DNA from: Psilocybe azurescens
Lineage: Eukaryota > Basidiomycota > Agaricomycetes > Agaricales > Agrocybaceae
NCBI GenBank assembly: GCA_023853785.1
Contig: JAJIRX010000749.1
Span: forward strand, 1 to 21,426
Reading direction: 5' to 3'
DNA length: 21,426 nt
The position numbers and the translations under genes are program-made. The notes beneath the pieces were generated by a model. It had not been told where the DNA came from. It saw only the letters and a program-made list of their open reading frames with translations, and searched no databases. Positions within the stretch are counted from its first letter, which is position 1; each line of letters opens with the position of its first letter. Positions 19,961-21,426 of this stretch are shown here, one piece after another.

Positions 19961-21426
19961 TTAAAGGTGCGACTTAAGCCCATTCTTCGTCATCAACTCG
20001 TTTTCTTTCTTTTTCAGTTGCTGAGCTCGCTTCACCAATTCAGGAGCACGCCTTAGCTCCCGTTGCCCAACTTGTTGAATATGTACGGCGTCAGGTCCCT
20101 GGAGATACAGTTTAGCGTGGGATAAATAACAAATAAAAAATAATCATACGTCGGCGATTCTGAGGATACGCAGACTAGACCAGCGAGCGGCGAGTTCCGT
20201 GTCCTGTGAAAGGCCTTCAGCGCCAAACGCCTGCATGGCACGGTCAACAACGGCCAGAGCCATTGAAGGGACAACAAACTAAGAAAGGAGACATCAGCTA
20301 TCGACAAGTCATGCATAACATATGGTCAAACCAACTTTGGCAATTCCGATTTCCTTCAATGCACCTTTGGCTTTGTATTTATCAATCTACGATAGAAGCC
20401 GTCAAATTTTACTTGTAATGTTTCTTTCAGCTGACTTGCCTGAAGTGCAGCACTTAGAACGAGGAGTCGTGCCCCTTCGATCTCAGCTCGCGACTTGGCG
20501 ATGTCGGCGACGACAGTCCCCTATTCAAAATCAAGTTGATGTTAAAAGCACAGATAGTGGAGTCAAGTACCGACCATGTTCATGTAGAATACTTCCCAAA
20601 CGTCTTCCGACTGGGATCGAGTGACACGTTGGAGCATGAGGTCCAACGCTGACTGCGCGATACCGATGGCACGCACAATGATGGATACGGCCAGGTCTTT
20701 TCCATCCCGGAAATCCGAATAAATGCATGTTCAATTTTATAAGTGAAGTCTGCGAACACATACCCGAGACGACCTTGGATGATCTCGAAGCCGCGTCCCC
20801 AACCAAGGATGAGATTTCCCAAAGGAACGCGAACGTTCTCATAGATAATTTCATTGTGACCTTCTGGCGCATCGTCGTAGCCAAGTACCTTCATGGGCCG
20901 GATAATTCTGACACCAGGCGCATCGGCAGGAACGATTACAACACTCTGTTGAGCGTATGGATTCTGGTTTTTTGGGTCACTTTTACCCATGACGAGATGC
21001 AATTTTGTGCGAGGGTCACCGGCACCACTGATCCACCTATATTTTTAAATCACAATAAGCGCCATAGTAGACAGCGTAAATTTGGGATGCCCACCATTAT
21101 GGCCGTTAATGACGATTTCGTTACCCTCCTGCCTGATAGAAGTACGGATATTTCTGGCGTCGGAGGATGCGCGACTGCACTGATGAATTAGGAACCCGCG
21201 TCCAAAACCAAGAAAGACAATACCTTACCAAACCTTTCTGTCATGGCGAAGGCTGACCGGATCTCGCCATTCAGAAGAGGAACAAGCCATTTCTTTTGCT
21301 GCTCGGGAGAACCATAGCGCGCCAACACCTCTGTGATACCTTGATATCTTCGTAGAAATGATCAGAGAATTGTTCTCACCCATATTTCCGGTATCTGGGG
21401 CAGAGCAGTTCATGACCTCAGGTCCA
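19961..21426 (-). CDS. Acyl-CoA dehydrogenase, C-terminal part (partial at right edge)
   Basis: This is a flavin acyl-CoA dehydrogenase of fatty-acid oxidation; its N-terminus lies beyond 21426. Exons are 21380-21426, 21234-21330, 21095-21179, 20764-21036, 20575-20696, 20440-20520, 20336-20386, 20150-20278 and 19961-20098. Introns are 49-67 bases, and the one at 20387-20439 is GC-AG. Family motifs in order: [126 protein letters not shown], and the end [15 protein letters not shown]. Frame shifts appear in several places: near 21095 and 21170 (one base short); near 20677, 20622 and 20597, and at the 20518-20521 junction (one extra or two short). No substitution stop was seen. It may be functional with sequence errors or recently damaged. 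Confidence 0.85.

Noticed and set aside
20727..21191. 154-codon plus-strand open frame
   Set aside because: It is antisense to conserved acyl-CoA dehydrogenase exons and has no family character.
6790..21426. A fatty-acid metabolism cluster (synthetase plus dehydrogenase)
   Set aside because: The two genes are 10 kb apart with RAD7, DUF1349, DUF6593 and GNAT genes between, and they share no evident regulatory element.
1..21426. CRISPR arrays, bacterial operons or viral genes
   Set aside because: No regularly spaced repeats are present, and genes have spliceosomal introns and separate promoter-sized gaps. No viral or transposon protein motif was found.

Overview
The window looks like nuclear DNA of a mushroom-forming basidiomycete (Agaricomycetes). 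Genes are split by short introns of about 46-73 bases with GT-AG or GC-AG ends and CTNAC-like branch sites. The recognisable families are fungal: Rad7, Faa-type acyl-CoA synthetase, DUF1349/Ree1-like, DUF6593, and a basidiomycete C2H2 zinc-finger family. A lysine tRNA carries a short intron. All exon models below were read by eye.

Layout. 1-4800 is gene-poor: a decayed C2H2 zinc-finger gene (+), a small Vps62-like gene (+), an intron-containing tRNA-Lys(CTT), and two inverted copies of an 86-base repeat near each end. 4808-6105 (-) is an unrecognised three-exon gene, Ser/Thr-rich and basic, whose middle exon lacks a usable Met for most of its length. 6790-9287 (-) is a long-chain acyl-CoA synthetase. 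9790-10506 (-) is an intact single-exon DUF1349 protein. 11889-14093 (+) is RAD7, a nucleotide-excision repair LRR protein in seven exons. 14365-15232 (+) is a DUF6593 protein. 15424-18862 (-) holds three tandem membrane-anchored GNAT acetyltransferase paralogs, the first decayed. 19961-21426 (-) is the 3' part of an acyl-CoA dehydrogenase that runs off the right edge.

Coding quality. RAD7, the acyl-CoA synthetase and the middle GNAT are complete in residues, motifs and splice sites. Even so, each is broken by one or more single-base losses, almost all inside short homopolymer runs. There are no substitution-type stops. I read this mainly as indel error in the sequence, not gene decay. The zinc-finger gene and the first GNAT copy show real decay (lost ligands or motifs, deletions, stops).

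How the genes relate. Acyl-CoA synthetase and acyl-CoA dehydrogenase are both fatty-acid activation/oxidation enzymes, but they lie 10 kb apart with unrelated genes between, so I infer no cluster. The only clear locus-level event is the tandem expansion of the GNAT family. I see no mobile-element protein, no CRISPR and no convincing novel multi-gene system.
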